DNA from: an uncultured Nesterenkonia sp.
GTDB lineage: Bacteria > Actinomycetota > Actinomycetes > Actinomycetales > Micrococcaceae
DNA length: 63,328 nt
Assembly (NCBI GenBank): GCA_947494195.1
Contig: CANLUC010000008.1
Location: 1 to 63,328 of the forward strand
Direction of reading: 5' to 3'
The stretch's first letter is position 1. Each line of letters starts with the position of its first letter. The position numbers were made by a program, and so were the translations under genes. The notes beneath the pieces were generated by a model that did no database searches, was not told where the DNA came from, and worked only from the letters and a program-made list of their open reading frames with translations. Positions 18,787 to 26,571 of the stretch are shown piece by piece.

Positions 18787-19514
18787 CACAGCAGGACCTC
18801 AGCGATCTCGGAGGCGGTCTTCAGACGGCGTCCGGTGTAGAAGGGAATCTCATCACGGACGTGATAGCGGGTCTCGGACTCGCGGAGCTTGCGCATCATG
18901 TCCACCAGGTCTGTCAGCTTGGGCGCTTCCAGGGCCAGCAGCCACTCCCAGTCGTTCAGCGCGAACGCCGAAGTGGTGTTGGCCAGCACGGACGGGAACT
19001 CCTGTCCCAGCATCCCGTGCTCACGGAGCATCTTGCCGCGCTTGGCCGGGTCCAGCAGGTACCAGTCGTAGGAACGGTTGAACGGGTAGATGACCAGCCA
19101 GTCCTCCGGCGGCACCCCGAGGGCGTAGGCCGGGACGTGGCTGCGGGAGAATTCGGCGGTGCGGTGCACGCCCATGGCGGAGAACGCGATGTGGGTGCGA
19201 GAGAACATCGCCGTGCGGCGGATGCGGCGCACTGCGGCCTGCAGATCTTCCGCGTTCGGTCCGGTGACCCAGGTCAGCACGTCGGCGTCGGCGCGCATGG
19301 CGGAGACGTCATAGGTCCCCCGGAAGGTGACCTCCTGCTCGGCGAACACCGCCTCGAGCTCGTCGAACTCGACCTCGGTGTCGGCGCCCTGCGGCGCGGG
19401 GCCGGTGCGCGCAAAGACGGTGTAGAGCGTGAACCAGTCCTTGCCCGAGGAGTTGACCTCTTCCGGCGTTCGTTGGGCGTTGCTGCCGTAGCTCACAGAT
19501 GCCTCCATCAGCAT
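18786..19514 (-). CDS. hemQ: Coproheme decarboxylase (chlorite dismutase-like HemQ)
   Basis: Also called ChdC. It removes two propionate carboxylates from coproheme to yield heme b, the last step of the coproporphyrin-dependent route. The 242-residue protein has the family block YPFNRSYDWYLLDP (which holds the conserved tyrosine region), then MLREHGMLGQEF with the likely proximal histidine, then FALNDWEWLLALE and LRESETRYHVRDEIPFYTGR. Two in-frame ATGs (19514 and 19508) are possible starts; a GAAG precedes the first. It sits 112 bases downstream of hemY and overlaps hemH at its end. Confidence 0.95.
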   Translation of the reverse strand: MLMEASVSYGSNAQRTPEEVNSSGKDWFTLYTVFARTGPAPQGADTEVEFDELEAVFAEQEVTFRGTYDVSAMRADADVLTWVTGPNAEDLQAAVRRIRRTAMFSRTHIAFSAMGVHRTAEFSRSHVPAYALGVPPEDWLVIYPFNRSYDWYLLDPAKRGKMLREHGMLGQEFPSVLANTTSAFALNDWEWLLALEAPKLTDLVDMMRKLRESETRYHVRDEIPFYTGRRLKTASEIAEVLL

Positions 19515-19626
19515 TGATCTTCAGTCCAGGGCCTAGGTGACGAGGTCCCGCATCCAGCTTATCGCCCGGTCCCCGACGGATTTCTACATGACGTCGAAAG
19601 GTGATCGACGGCTCAGCGGGTCGGGC

Positions 19627-21192
19627 TCAGGATCGGGGTTCGGTGGGGCCGGTGCTCGCTCGGCCTGATGCGACCAGGATCGCGGCGGCGGTGGCACGGG
19701 CGTCCGGCACCACCCGTGCCAGACCGGTGCCGGCGAACCAGGCGCCGGTCATGTGGAGCACCGGGGGGCGGGCGCCCGGGGAATGCTGTGTTTGGCCGGC
19801 GGCGTCGGCCTGCCCCGCGGCCGGCGGCTCGGCCAGCCGGGCGCGCAGGGCGGCGATCCGTTCCGCGTGACCTGCTGAGGTCTGCGGCAGCGCCTTGCGC
19901 CAGCGGATGACATTGGCCTCGAGGATCTGCGCGGGCTCGATCGGCACCCCGAAGAGCGCGCCGACGTCCTGGGCGGCTGCCTGCAGCAGCTCCTCGTCGC
20001 TGGAATCGACGCCGAGGCTGCGCTGGCTGCTCTGCCCAACCCTTCCGTAGGAGAGCCGCACCACGTGGTGGCCGGGTCCATGTGCCTGGGTAACTGCGGC
20101 GTCCGCCCACTGCCATTTGGAGCTGATGTGCGTCATCGCCTTGGCCCCGATCTCCGTGACATGCGGAGACACGAGCACGCCGGTGCCGCGCGGATGGGAA
20201 TCGAGCTCCGGCGCGTCCAGCACCATGGAGACCAGAGCGACGCCGGGGGCTGGGGTCTCGGGTTCATGCTGGGAACTCGCCGCACCCAGCCCGGTCAGGT
20301 CGAGGCCACTCAGATCGACCATTCCTGCGGCGAGCTGCACTGCGGCAGGAGCGTCGAGGGCCAGGATGATGTGCTCCGGCAGCCCAGCCCCGGCCACATC
20401 GAGTTCGGCGAGGTCGTTCACCGGGGTGTTCAGCCGGATGACCGCCCCCAGGCGTAGAAGCTCCTCCTCCAATGCGGCGACCAGCCGATTGAGCCCACCG
20501 TGCAGGGAGTTCACCGCAGAACCGGCAGGCGCCTTGGCCCTGACCTGCGCCACGGCGCGGGCCAGCGATCCCTCACGCAGCATCGCCTCGAAGACCCCCG
20601 GAGCGGTGTTGGACATGTCCAGGTCATCCGGCTCGGCCGAATGGACCCCGGAGACGATCGGGGTGACCAGCCGGTCGAGCACGTCCTGCCCCATGCGGTC
20701 GCGGACCACCTCGCCGAGCGTGATCCGTCCGCCGCGGGCGGCGTGGTTCTCAGCCCACCCCTCCACGGGGGCGTTGAGGTCCTCGGCGGCTCGCGCGGCG
20801 GCCTCTTCCCCGAGGATGGCCACCACGTCCGGGGCCAGCGGGTCGGCAGGGATCCCAAGGATCCCGGTGGCCGGAAGCGGGGCGGCCACGTCGGGCAGCT
20901 GCAGCCAGGCTATGGCATGCTGTGGCGCCACGACCAGATCCTGCAGTCCCAGCTCGGCCAGCAGCCGGGGCACCACGGGTGAGCGCGTGGCGAAGGCCTC
21001 AGCGCCGGCGTCGTAGGCGACCCCGGACAAGGTGTGCGCACCGATGGCACCGCCCAGCCGGTCTCCGGCCTCGAAGATCTCCACCGAGCAGCCGGCGCGG
21101 GCCAGATCCCAGGCAGCGATGAGTCCGGCGATGCCTCCGCCGACCACGGCGATGCGCGGCGCGCCGCTGCGCGTGTTCATGCGGGGGTCCAT
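19627..21192 (-). CDS. cgoX: Coproporphyrinogen III oxidase / protoporphyrinogen oxidase (HemY/CgoX)
   Basis: This FAD enzyme oxidises coproporphyrinogen III to coproporphyrin III in the Gram-positive heme route; older annotation calls it protoporphyrinogen oxidase (hemY or hemG). The N-terminal dinucleotide-binding motif is IAVVGGGIAGLIAAWDLARAG, followed by VEIFEAGDRLGG. A C-terminal LHMTGAWFAGTGLARVVPDAR is the second FAD-contact segment. The length is 521 residues. The first ATG is 21192, 12 bases after hemE; ATG 21180 is an alternative. The neighbours hemE and hemQ/hemH mark it as the pathway's oxidase. Confidence 0.92.
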   Translation of the reverse strand: MDPRMNTRSGAPRIAVVGGGIAGLIAAWDLARAGCSVEIFEAGDRLGGAIGAHTLSGVAYDAGAEAFATRSPVVPRLLAELGLQDLVVAPQHAIAWLQLPDVAAPLPATGILGIPADPLAPDVVAILGEEAAARAAEDLNAPVEGWAENHAARGGRITLGEVVRDRMGQDVLDRLVTPIVSGVHSAEPDDLDMSNTAPGVFEAMLREGSLARAVAQVRAKAPAGSAVNSLHGGLNRLVAALEEELLRLGAVIRLNTPVNDLAELDVAGAGLPEHIILALDAPAAVQLAAGMVDLSGLDLTGLGAASSQHEPETPAPGVALVSMVLDAPELDSHPRGTGVLVSPHVTEIGAKAMTHISSKWQWADAAVTQAHGPGHHVVRLSYGRVGQSSQRSLGVDSSDEELLQAAAQDVGALFGVPIEPAQILEANVIRWRKALPQTSAGHAERIAALRARLAEPPAAGQADAAGQTQHSPGARPPVLHMTGAWFAGTGLARVVPDARATAAAILVASGRASTGPTEPRS

Positions 21193-21203
21193 GCAGGCAG
21201 AGC

Positions 21204-22424
21204 TCAGTCCTCGTAGCCGATCTCGTGGATCAGGCGGACCACGCGGGTGAGCACATCGGGGTCGGTCTCCGGCGGGACGCCGTGGCCGAGGTTGAGCACA
21301 TGTCCTGCGGCACCGGAGCCGGCCGCGATGACCTCGCGGACGTGGGCCTCCAGCACCGGCCAGTCCGCGCGCAGCAGCGCTGGGTCGATGTTGCCCTGCA
21401 GCGGGGTCTCGGCGCCGACCCGGCGGGTGGCCTCGGCCAGGTTCAGCCGGTAGTCGACACCGACGACGTCGGCCCCGGCCTCCTTCATCAGGTCCAGGAT
21501 CTCCCCGGTGCCGGTGCCGAAGTGGACCAGCGGCGCGTCCACGCGGTGCCCCTGCGGGGTGGTTCCGCCGAGGCCCTTCACGTGGGCGAGCGCCACCGCC
21601 GAATGGGCCTGGACGTGGTGGGCATAGTCCTCGCGGCTCAGCGAGCCCGCCCAGGAGTCGAAGAGCTGCGCGGCGGAGGCGCCGGCCATCAGCTGGGCGC
21701 GCATGAAACGTCCGGACACCTCGGCGGCCCAGGCTGCCAGCGCGTTCCAGGTCTCGGGGTCCGCATGCATCATGGCCCGGGGGCCGAGGTGGTCCCGGGA
21801 GGGCTTGCCTTCCACCATGTAGGCGGCCAGGGTGAACGGGGCTCCGGCGAAGCCGATCAGCGGGGTGGAGCCGAGCTCGGCCACGATGCGCCCGATGGCC
21901 TCGGTGATCGGTGCGAAGGCGGCGTCGTCGAGCGTGGGCAGCGCGTCCACGTCGGCGCGGGTGCGCACCGGGGTGCCGAGCACCGGGCCGACACCGGGTT
22001 CGATCTCCACATCGATCCCGGCCAGGCGCAGCGGGATGACGATGTCGGAGAAGAAGATGGCGGCGTCCACGTCATGGCGGCGCACCGGCTGCAGCGTGAT
22101 CTCGGAGGCGAGCTTGGGATCCAGGCAGCTGTCGAGCATCGTGGTCCCCTCGCGCAGCGCCCGATACTCGGGCAGCGAACGCCCGGCCTGGCGCATGAAC
22201 CACACGGGACGACGGTGCGGGCGTGTGATCTCCCCCGCAGTGTTACGCCCTCCGCGATACTGCGTGATCAGCGCCGAATCGGCGGTCAGCCCACTCACCA
22301 GCGGGTGCTCCGCGGGCAGCTGCGTGGCGGATGCCTGAGAATGCGCGGCCGCCAGCGGAATGGCGGTGACGGTGCCGGTGGCCGGAGAGGACGTGGCCAT
22401 GCCAGCGAAGGATCCAGAAGTCAT
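21204..22424 (-). CDS. hemE: Uroporphyrinogen decarboxylase
   Basis: HemE decarboxylates uroporphyrinogen III to coproporphyrinogen III, the branch point feeding CgoX. Signature motifs are RRPVWFMRQAGRSLPEYR and AAIFFSDIVIPLRLAGIDVE, with GNIDPALLRADWPVLEAHVREV and LNLGHGVPPETDPD near the end. At 406 residues it exceeds the usual 350, because about 45 residues of low-complexity sequence precede the conserved part; a downstream ATG at 22400 would remove eight of these. It starts the hemE-cgoX-hemQ-hemH-hemC unit and diverges from hemA across 59 bases. Confidence 0.95.
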   Translation of the reverse strand: MTSGSFAGMATSSPATGTVTAIPLAAAHSQASATQLPAEHPLVSGLTADSALITQYRGGRNTAGEITRPHRRPVWFMRQAGRSLPEYRALREGTTMLDSCLDPKLASEITLQPVRRHDVDAAIFFSDIVIPLRLAGIDVEIEPGVGPVLGTPVRTRADVDALPTLDDAAFAPITEAIGRIVAELGSTPLIGFAGAPFTLAAYMVEGKPSRDHLGPRAMMHADPETWNALAAWAAEVSGRFMRAQLMAGASAAQLFDSWAGSLSREDYAHHVQAHSAVALAHVKGLGGTTPQGHRVDAPLVHFGTGTGEILDLMKEAGADVVGVDYRLNLAEATRRVGAETPLQGNIDPALLRADWPVLEAHVREVIAAGSGAAGHVLNLGHGVPPETDPDVLTRVVRLIHEIGYED

Positions 22425-22483
22425 ACGCCATATTCTCCACTTTTCCGCGACACACTTCGACCCGCTGTAGAATCAATGACGTC
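22425..22483. promoter_or_regulatory. Divergent hemE/hemA promoter region
   Basis: Only 59 bases separate the two start codons. On the plus strand TAGAAT (22468-22473) is a good -10 for hemA, ten bases before its GTG. On the minus strand GAATAT (about 22431-22436) is a candidate -10 for hemE. The two promoters must nearly abut, so a single regulator bound here could control the whole pathway; I see no clear dyad operator. Confidence 0.5.
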
Positions 22484-23947
22484 GTGGTACTCATTTCTCT
22501 AGTCGCCACCCACGCCGAGCTCGATCTCGAGACCGTGGGAACACTCAGCTCAGGAGCGGCCAATCTGGCCGGTTCTGTTCATATGCCTGCCGTGACCCTG
22601 GCGACCTGCAACCGCATGGAGATCTACGCCGAGTCCACCGGCAGCTCCCATGACGCCGTCCAGTCCACCCGTGAAGAGCTGCTCGACGCCGTCGCCCAGT
22701 CCTCGGGTCTGGACCGCGAGGTGGTCGGCCGCTCCTTCCGGACCCTGGTGGAGGACGACGCCGTCTCTCATCTCTTCGAGGTCGGCGCCGGTCTGGACTC
22801 CGCCGTCATCGGGGAGCGCGAGATCGCCGGGCAGGTGCGCAAGTCGCTGGCCGATGCGCAGCATGCCGGCACGATCTCCGGAAACCTCACCAAGCTCTTC
22901 GAGACCGCCTCCCGCACCGCCAAGGACGTCGGGACCCGCACCGCGCTGGGTTCACGGGGCCGCTCCATCGTCTCGGTCGCCCTGGACATCGCCGGAGACA
23001 TGCGCGGAGACGGAACCACCTTCTACCCGGGCGCCTCGGTGGTGCTGATCGGCACCGGGGCCTACTCCGGGACCTCGCTGGCCCAGCTCGTCGAGCGCGG
23101 GGTCACCGAGATCGGCGTCTTCTCCGGCTCCGGCCGCGCCGAGGAGTTCGTCGCGGAACGCGCCGGCGACGCCCGTGCGCTGCAGATGCAGGAGCTCCCC
23201 GGCGCCTTCCGCGAGGCCGATGTGATCATCGGCTGCTCGGGCGGGAACCGGCGCATCACCGCCAAAGAGGTGCGCAACCTCGCCGGGCTCGCCGCGGACG
23301 CTCCGCGGGACAAGCCGCTGACGATCATCGACCTGGCGCTCTCCCATGACTTCGACCCCGATGTGGCTGATCTGGAGGGCGTGGAGCTGATCACCCTGGA
23401 GTCGGTGAAGATGGCCGCCCCCGGGGAGACCGAGGACTCCGTGGAGGAGGCGCGCGACGTCGTGCGCTCGGCCGTGGATCAGTACCTCACCGAGCGTCGC
23501 GAACGCACCGCCGATGACGCCATCGTGGCGCTGCGCCGGCACACGCAGTCGCTCCTGGACGAGGAGATGGACAAGGTCCGCAAGCAGCACGGCTGCACCG
23601 CCGCCGCCGAAGAGGTGGAGTTCGCCGTCCGGCGGATCGTGCGCAAGATGCTGCACACCCCGACCGTGCGTGCCCGCGAGATGGCGGCCGAGGGTCGCAC
23701 CGAGGACTACGTGCGGGCGCTGCAGGATCTGCACGGCATCGAGGTGCCCGTGCGCGAGGAGACCTCCCGCGCCAAGCCGGCGAAGCGCCGCCGCGCCGAG
23801 GACTTCTCCGCCGCCGAGCTCACCCAGATGGCCGGCTACCTGACGAACGTCCCCGCCGGCGGCTTCTGCCAGCACCACCGGCCCGGGGAGTTCGAGATCG
23901 AACGGATCGACGCCATGCGCGATCTGCAGATCCGCCGCGCCAGCTGA
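22484..23947 (+). CDS. hemA: Glutamyl-tRNA reductase
   Basis: HemA reduces glutamyl-tRNA to glutamate-1-semialdehyde, the committed step of heme synthesis. The catalytic cysteine is in TLATCNRMEIYAE; other blocks are VGAGLDSAVIGEREIAGQVR, a Rossmann segment VLIGTGAYSG and VIIGCSGG. The start is GTG at 22484, giving MVLISLVATHAEL. At 487 residues it is longer than most (about 420-470). The extra length is a C-terminal tail after KPAKRRRAEDF that includes GGFCQHHRPGEF, a Cys-His-His group of unknown meaning. It is transcribed away from hemE and is followed by a nested inverted repeat. Confidence 0.94.
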   Translation: MVLISLVATHAELDLETVGTLSSGAANLAGSVHMPAVTLATCNRMEIYAESTGSSHDAVQSTREELLDAVAQSSGLDREVVGRSFRTLVEDDAVSHLFEVGAGLDSAVIGEREIAGQVRKSLADAQHAGTISGNLTKLFETASRTAKDVGTRTALGSRGRSIVSVALDIAGDMRGDGTTFYPGASVVLIGTGAYSGTSLAQLVERGVTEIGVFSGSGRAEEFVAERAGDARALQMQELPGAFREADVIIGCSGGNRRITAKEVRNLAGLAADAPRDKPLTIIDLALSHDFDPDVADLEGVELITLESVKMAAPGETEDSVEEARDVVRSAVDQYLTERRERTADDAIVALRRHTQSLLDEEMDKVRKQHGCTAAAEEVEFAVRRIVRKMLHTPTVRAREMAAEGRTEDYVRALQDLHGIEVPVREETSRAKPAKRRRAEDFSAAELTQMAGYLTNVPAGGFCQHHRPGEFEIERIDAMRDLQIRRAS

Positions 23948-23959
23948 GCCCTCCCTCCC

Positions 23960-24036
23960 GCGAAAAAATCGTAGAGCTTCGTCGTTGTCGTAGTGCTATA
24001 GCTCTACGATTCGCTAGAGGTCTACGATTTTTTCGC
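23960..24036. repeat. Nested inverted repeat after hemA (element D), probable bidirectional terminator
   Basis: Perfect 16-bp outer arms GCGAAAAAATCGTAGA (23960-23975) and TCTACGATTTTTTCGC (24021-24036). The left arm can also pair with an inner copy: ATCGTAGAGC (23968-23977) with GCTCTACGAT (24001-24010). A third, central near-palindrome TCGTAG...CTACGA (about 23988-24009) surrounds GCTATAGC. Mutually exclusive hairpins are therefore possible. The T6 run in the right arm fits a terminator for hemA, but the complexity exceeds what termination needs. Confidence 0.75.
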
Positions 24037-24073
24037 TCGGGCGGGTGAGCTCGCGGACGGGAGTGCACGCAGA

Positions 24074-24114
24074 AAGGCGGCCCGCGCGGAGTGGCTCTCC
24101 GGGCGGGCCGCCTT
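24074..24114. terminator. Terminator of the osmoprotectant operon
   Basis: Perfect 11-bp arms AAGGCGGCCCG (24074-24084) and CGGGCCGCCTT (24104-24114). On the minus strand the stem is followed by TTTCT, placing it about 30 bases after the stop of the substrate-binding protein gene. Confidence 0.7.
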
Positions 24115-24145
24115 CAGTGTGCGCTCAGCTCAGCTGAGATTCAGC

Positions 24146-25054
24146 TCAGTTGAGGCCCTGCTCGGTGAGCCATTCCGAGGCGAGGTCGGCCTCGTCGGCC
24201 TGATCTTCCACGCTCTGGTTGTTCAGCGAGATGAGTTCCTCGCTGGTCAGCGCGGCGTTGACCTCGTCGAGCACCGCGGCGGCCTCCTCGTCGACTCGCT
24301 CGGAGACCACGGGGATCACGTTCTGCGGAAGCACGAGCTCCTCCGGATCCTCCAGGACCACGAGGTTCTCGGACTCGATGGTCGGATCGGCGCTGTAGAG
24401 GTCCGCGACCTCCACGTCACCGCTGAGCAGCGCATCCACGGTCAGCGGTCCGCCGGAATCCTGCACCGGCACCACGGTGATGTCCACGCCGTAGACGTCC
24501 TGGAGACCTTCGGGGCCGTACGGGCGGGTCTCGAACTCGGAGTTCGCGGCGATCCGCAGATCTTCGATGCCGGCGAGGTCCGCCACCTCGGTGAGGTCGT
24601 TCTCCTCGGCGAACTCAGCGGTCACCACGAAGCTGTCCTGGTCGGTCGCCTCTGCGGGCTCCAGGACGCGCAGCCCCTCGGGGAGCACCTCCTCGAGCTG
24701 GGCGACGATCTCGTCGAGGGTCGCCGCCTCAGAAGACTCCTCGTAGTACTGCAGGAAGTTGCCCGCATACTCGGGGAAGACGTCGATGGCGCCGGATTCC
24801 AGCTCTGAGACGTAGACCTCGCGCTGGCCGATCTCGAACTCGCGCTCCACCTCGATGTCCTCGGCCTCCAGCGCCTGCGCGTAGACCTCGGCGATGATGG
24901 TGTTGGAGTAATACTGCTGGGAGCCGACGACCAGGGCCTCACCCTGCGCCTCCTCGCCCCCGGAGTCATCGGCCAAGGGGTCGCTGTCCCCTCCGCAGCT
25001 GGTCAGCGCCAGGGCGGCGATGGTTCCTGTGACCCAGAGTCCTGTGGTCCGCAT
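24146..25054 (-). CDS. Osmoprotectant ABC transporter substrate-binding lipoprotein (OpuAC-like)
   Basis: The extracellular receptor of a glycine-betaine/choline-type importer, 302 residues. The signal peptide ends in the lipobox LTSC (cysteine about residue 20), so it is a membrane-anchored lipoprotein. The mature part begins VVGSQQYYSNTIIAEVYAQALE and contains DVFPEYAGNFLQYY and LRIAANSEFETRPYGPEGL, typical of the OpuAC/ProX-like family. The ATG at 25054 has AGAGGA upstream. It is the last gene of the operon, 98 bases after the second permease, and may also have its own promoter. Confidence 0.85.
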   Translation of the reverse strand: MRTTGLWVTGTIAALALTSCGGDSDPLADDSGGEEAQGEALVVGSQQYYSNTIIAEVYAQALEAEDIEVEREFEIGQREVYVSELESGAIDVFPEYAGNFLQYYEESSEAATLDEIVAQLEEVLPEGLRVLEPAEATDQDSFVVTAEFAEENDLTEVADLAGIEDLRIAANSEFETRPYGPEGLQDVYGVDITVVPVQDSGGPLTVDALLSGDVEVADLYSADPTIESENLVVLEDPEELVLPQNVIPVVSERVDEEAAAVLDEVNAALTSEELISLNNQSVEDQADEADLASEWLTEQGLN

Positions 25055-25084
25055 GTCTGATCCTCTTTCTCTGTGCAGCTCCCG

Positions 25085-25117
25085 CGTCAGGGGCAACTGG
25101 TCCTGACGGACATCATA
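25085..25117 (-). promoter_or_regulatory. Candidate internal promoter and dyad before the binding-protein gene
   Basis: On the minus strand TATGAT (plus 25112-25117) is a close match to a -10 element, though no -35 with good spacing is obvious. Just downstream are 7-bp arms CGTCAGG (25085-25091) and CCTGACG (25102-25108). An extra promoter would let the receptor be made in excess over the membrane parts, as is usual for such systems. Confidence 0.4.
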
Positions 25118-25152
25118 GGAAACTCTCGGCCTGCGCCGTGGCAATAGCGCCT

Positions 25153-25881
25153 TCAGTGACCCGTTGTGACGGCGCGACGAGCCGTTCGCCTGCGCTCTGC
25201 GCGCGGGGCACGCTGCGGTCCGGCGAGTCCCGGCAGTCGGCGCAGCACCCGCTGGCCCAGCCCGAAGACGGCATCCACCAGGATCGCGAGCAGGATGACC
25301 ACGATGGATGCTCCGAGCATCGTCGGATAGTCGTAGGTCTGCAGGCCCAGGAACAGCGGCCGCCCGAGTCCGCCCGCGCCGACATAGGCGGCGAGCGTGG
25401 CGGTGGCGATCACCTGCAGCGCCGCCAGCCGCAGGCCGCTCAGGATCAGCGGAAGTCCCAGCGGGATCTCCACCAGCGTGAGGACCTGCCAGCCATTCAT
25501 GCCCTGGGCCCGAGCAGCATCCACCGTGGCGGGGTTCACCGACTCGATTCCCGCGTAGGCTCCTGCCAGCACGGAAGGTGCCGCCAGGATCACGAGTGCC
25601 GCCATCGGGGCGGTCAGCCCGATGCCGGTGAACAGCGCCACCAGGGTCAGCAGACCCAGGGTCGGCAGCGCACGGGCGGCGCCGGTGGCGAGCACCGCAG
25701 CTCCCCGGCCCCTGCCGGTGTGACCGATCAGCAGCCCCAGCGGCAGAGCGACTGCGGCGGAGATGCCCAGCGCGAGCAGCGTATAGCCGAGATGCTCCAT
25801 CGCCCGGACCCAGAGCCCTCCCGAGCCGGTCCAGGCGTCTGCGGTGAACAGCCAGGTCAGTGCTTCCATGACATTGTTCAT
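25153..25881 (-). CDS. Osmoprotectant ABC transporter permease (second)
   Basis: A 242-residue integral membrane subunit with five or six hydrophobic segments. The cytoplasmic EAA loop reads DAARAQGMNGWQVLTLVEIPLGLPLI, typical of OpuCB/OpuCD-type permeases. The protein ends in a basic tail rich in Arg. The ATG at 25881 overlaps the stop of the preceding permease (ATGA), so the two are coupled; a longer frame to 25947 would lie inside that gene. Confidence 0.87.
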   Translation of the reverse strand: MNNVMEALTWLFTADAWTGSGGLWVRAMEHLGYTLLALGISAAVALPLGLLIGHTGRGRGAAVLATGAARALPTLGLLTLVALFTGIGLTAPMAALVILAAPSVLAGAYAGIESVNPATVDAARAQGMNGWQVLTLVEIPLGLPLILSGLRLAALQVIATATLAAYVGAGGLGRPLFLGLQTYDYPTMLGASIVVILLAILVDAVFGLGQRVLRRLPGLAGPQRAPRAERRRTARRAVTTGH

Positions 25882-26564
25882 GCGTTCGCCTCCGCACTGC
25901 GCCGCAGTCGAGGCCGACGGCGGCTCCCGGCGGACTTCACGTTCCACGGCATCAGCAGGCGCCCAGCCAGCACCAGCAGCAGATCACAGATCAGCGCGAG
26001 CACCACGGTCATCAGGATGCCGGCGATGATCGAACCGAGGATGTCCCGGGCGAACCCGTCGGTGAAGAGCGAGCCCAACGAGGTGACGCCGAGGACCGCG
26101 CTGACCGAGACCAGGCTGATCGAGCTGACGCAGACCACGCGCACCCCGGCCAGCAGGGCCGGCCCCGCCAGGGGAAGCTCGACGGTGAAGAAGCGACCGA
26201 TCCCGGAGAATCCGATCGCCGTCGCAGAGGTGCGCACGTCATCCGTGACGGCGTCCAGCGCCTCGGCCGCGGAACGGACCATCAGTGCGAGCCCAAAGAT
26301 GGACAGTGCGATCACCACGTTGAGCGGGTCTCTGACGGAGGTCCCGATCAGAGCGGGGAGCAGGATGAACAGCGGAAGCGAGGGCACGGCGTAGAGCAGC
26401 CCGGTGCTCGTCAGGACCGGCTCCCGGATCGCGCGGATCCGATTGGCCACCCAGGCCAGCGGAATGGAGACCACGAAGGCGATGACCACGGCCGGCAGGC
26501 TGAGCGCCAGGTGCGCCACCGTGAGCTCCGCGATGTTCCCGAGATTGTCCAGTATCCACTCCAT
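25878..26564 (-). CDS. Osmoprotectant ABC transporter permease (first)
   Basis: A 228-residue permease, paralogous to the next gene. It begins MEWILDNLGNIAELTVAHLAL and has the EAA-like segment TSATAIGFSGIGRFFTVELPLAGPALL. Five or six hydrophobic spans are visible. It follows the ATPase gene by seven bases. The pair of short permeases plus one ATPase and one lipoprotein is the OpuC-type layout. Confidence 0.87.
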   Translation of the reverse strand: MEWILDNLGNIAELTVAHLALSLPAVVIAFVVSIPLAWVANRIRAIREPVLTSTGLLYAVPSLPLFILLPALIGTSVRDPLNVVIALSIFGLALMVRSAAEALDAVTDDVRTSATAIGFSGIGRFFTVELPLAGPALLAGVRVVCVSSISLVSVSAVLGVTSLGSLFTDGFARDILGSIIAGILMTVVLALICDLLLVLAGRLLMPWNVKSAGSRRRPRLRRSAEANA

Positions 26565-26571
26565 GGTCGGC

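Noticed and set aside
24146-25897. Single 583-residue protein spanning the receptor and permease region
   Set aside because: The N-terminal half is an out-of-frame reading of the permease gene. The real receptor starts at 25054 with a signal peptide, lipobox and ribosome site.
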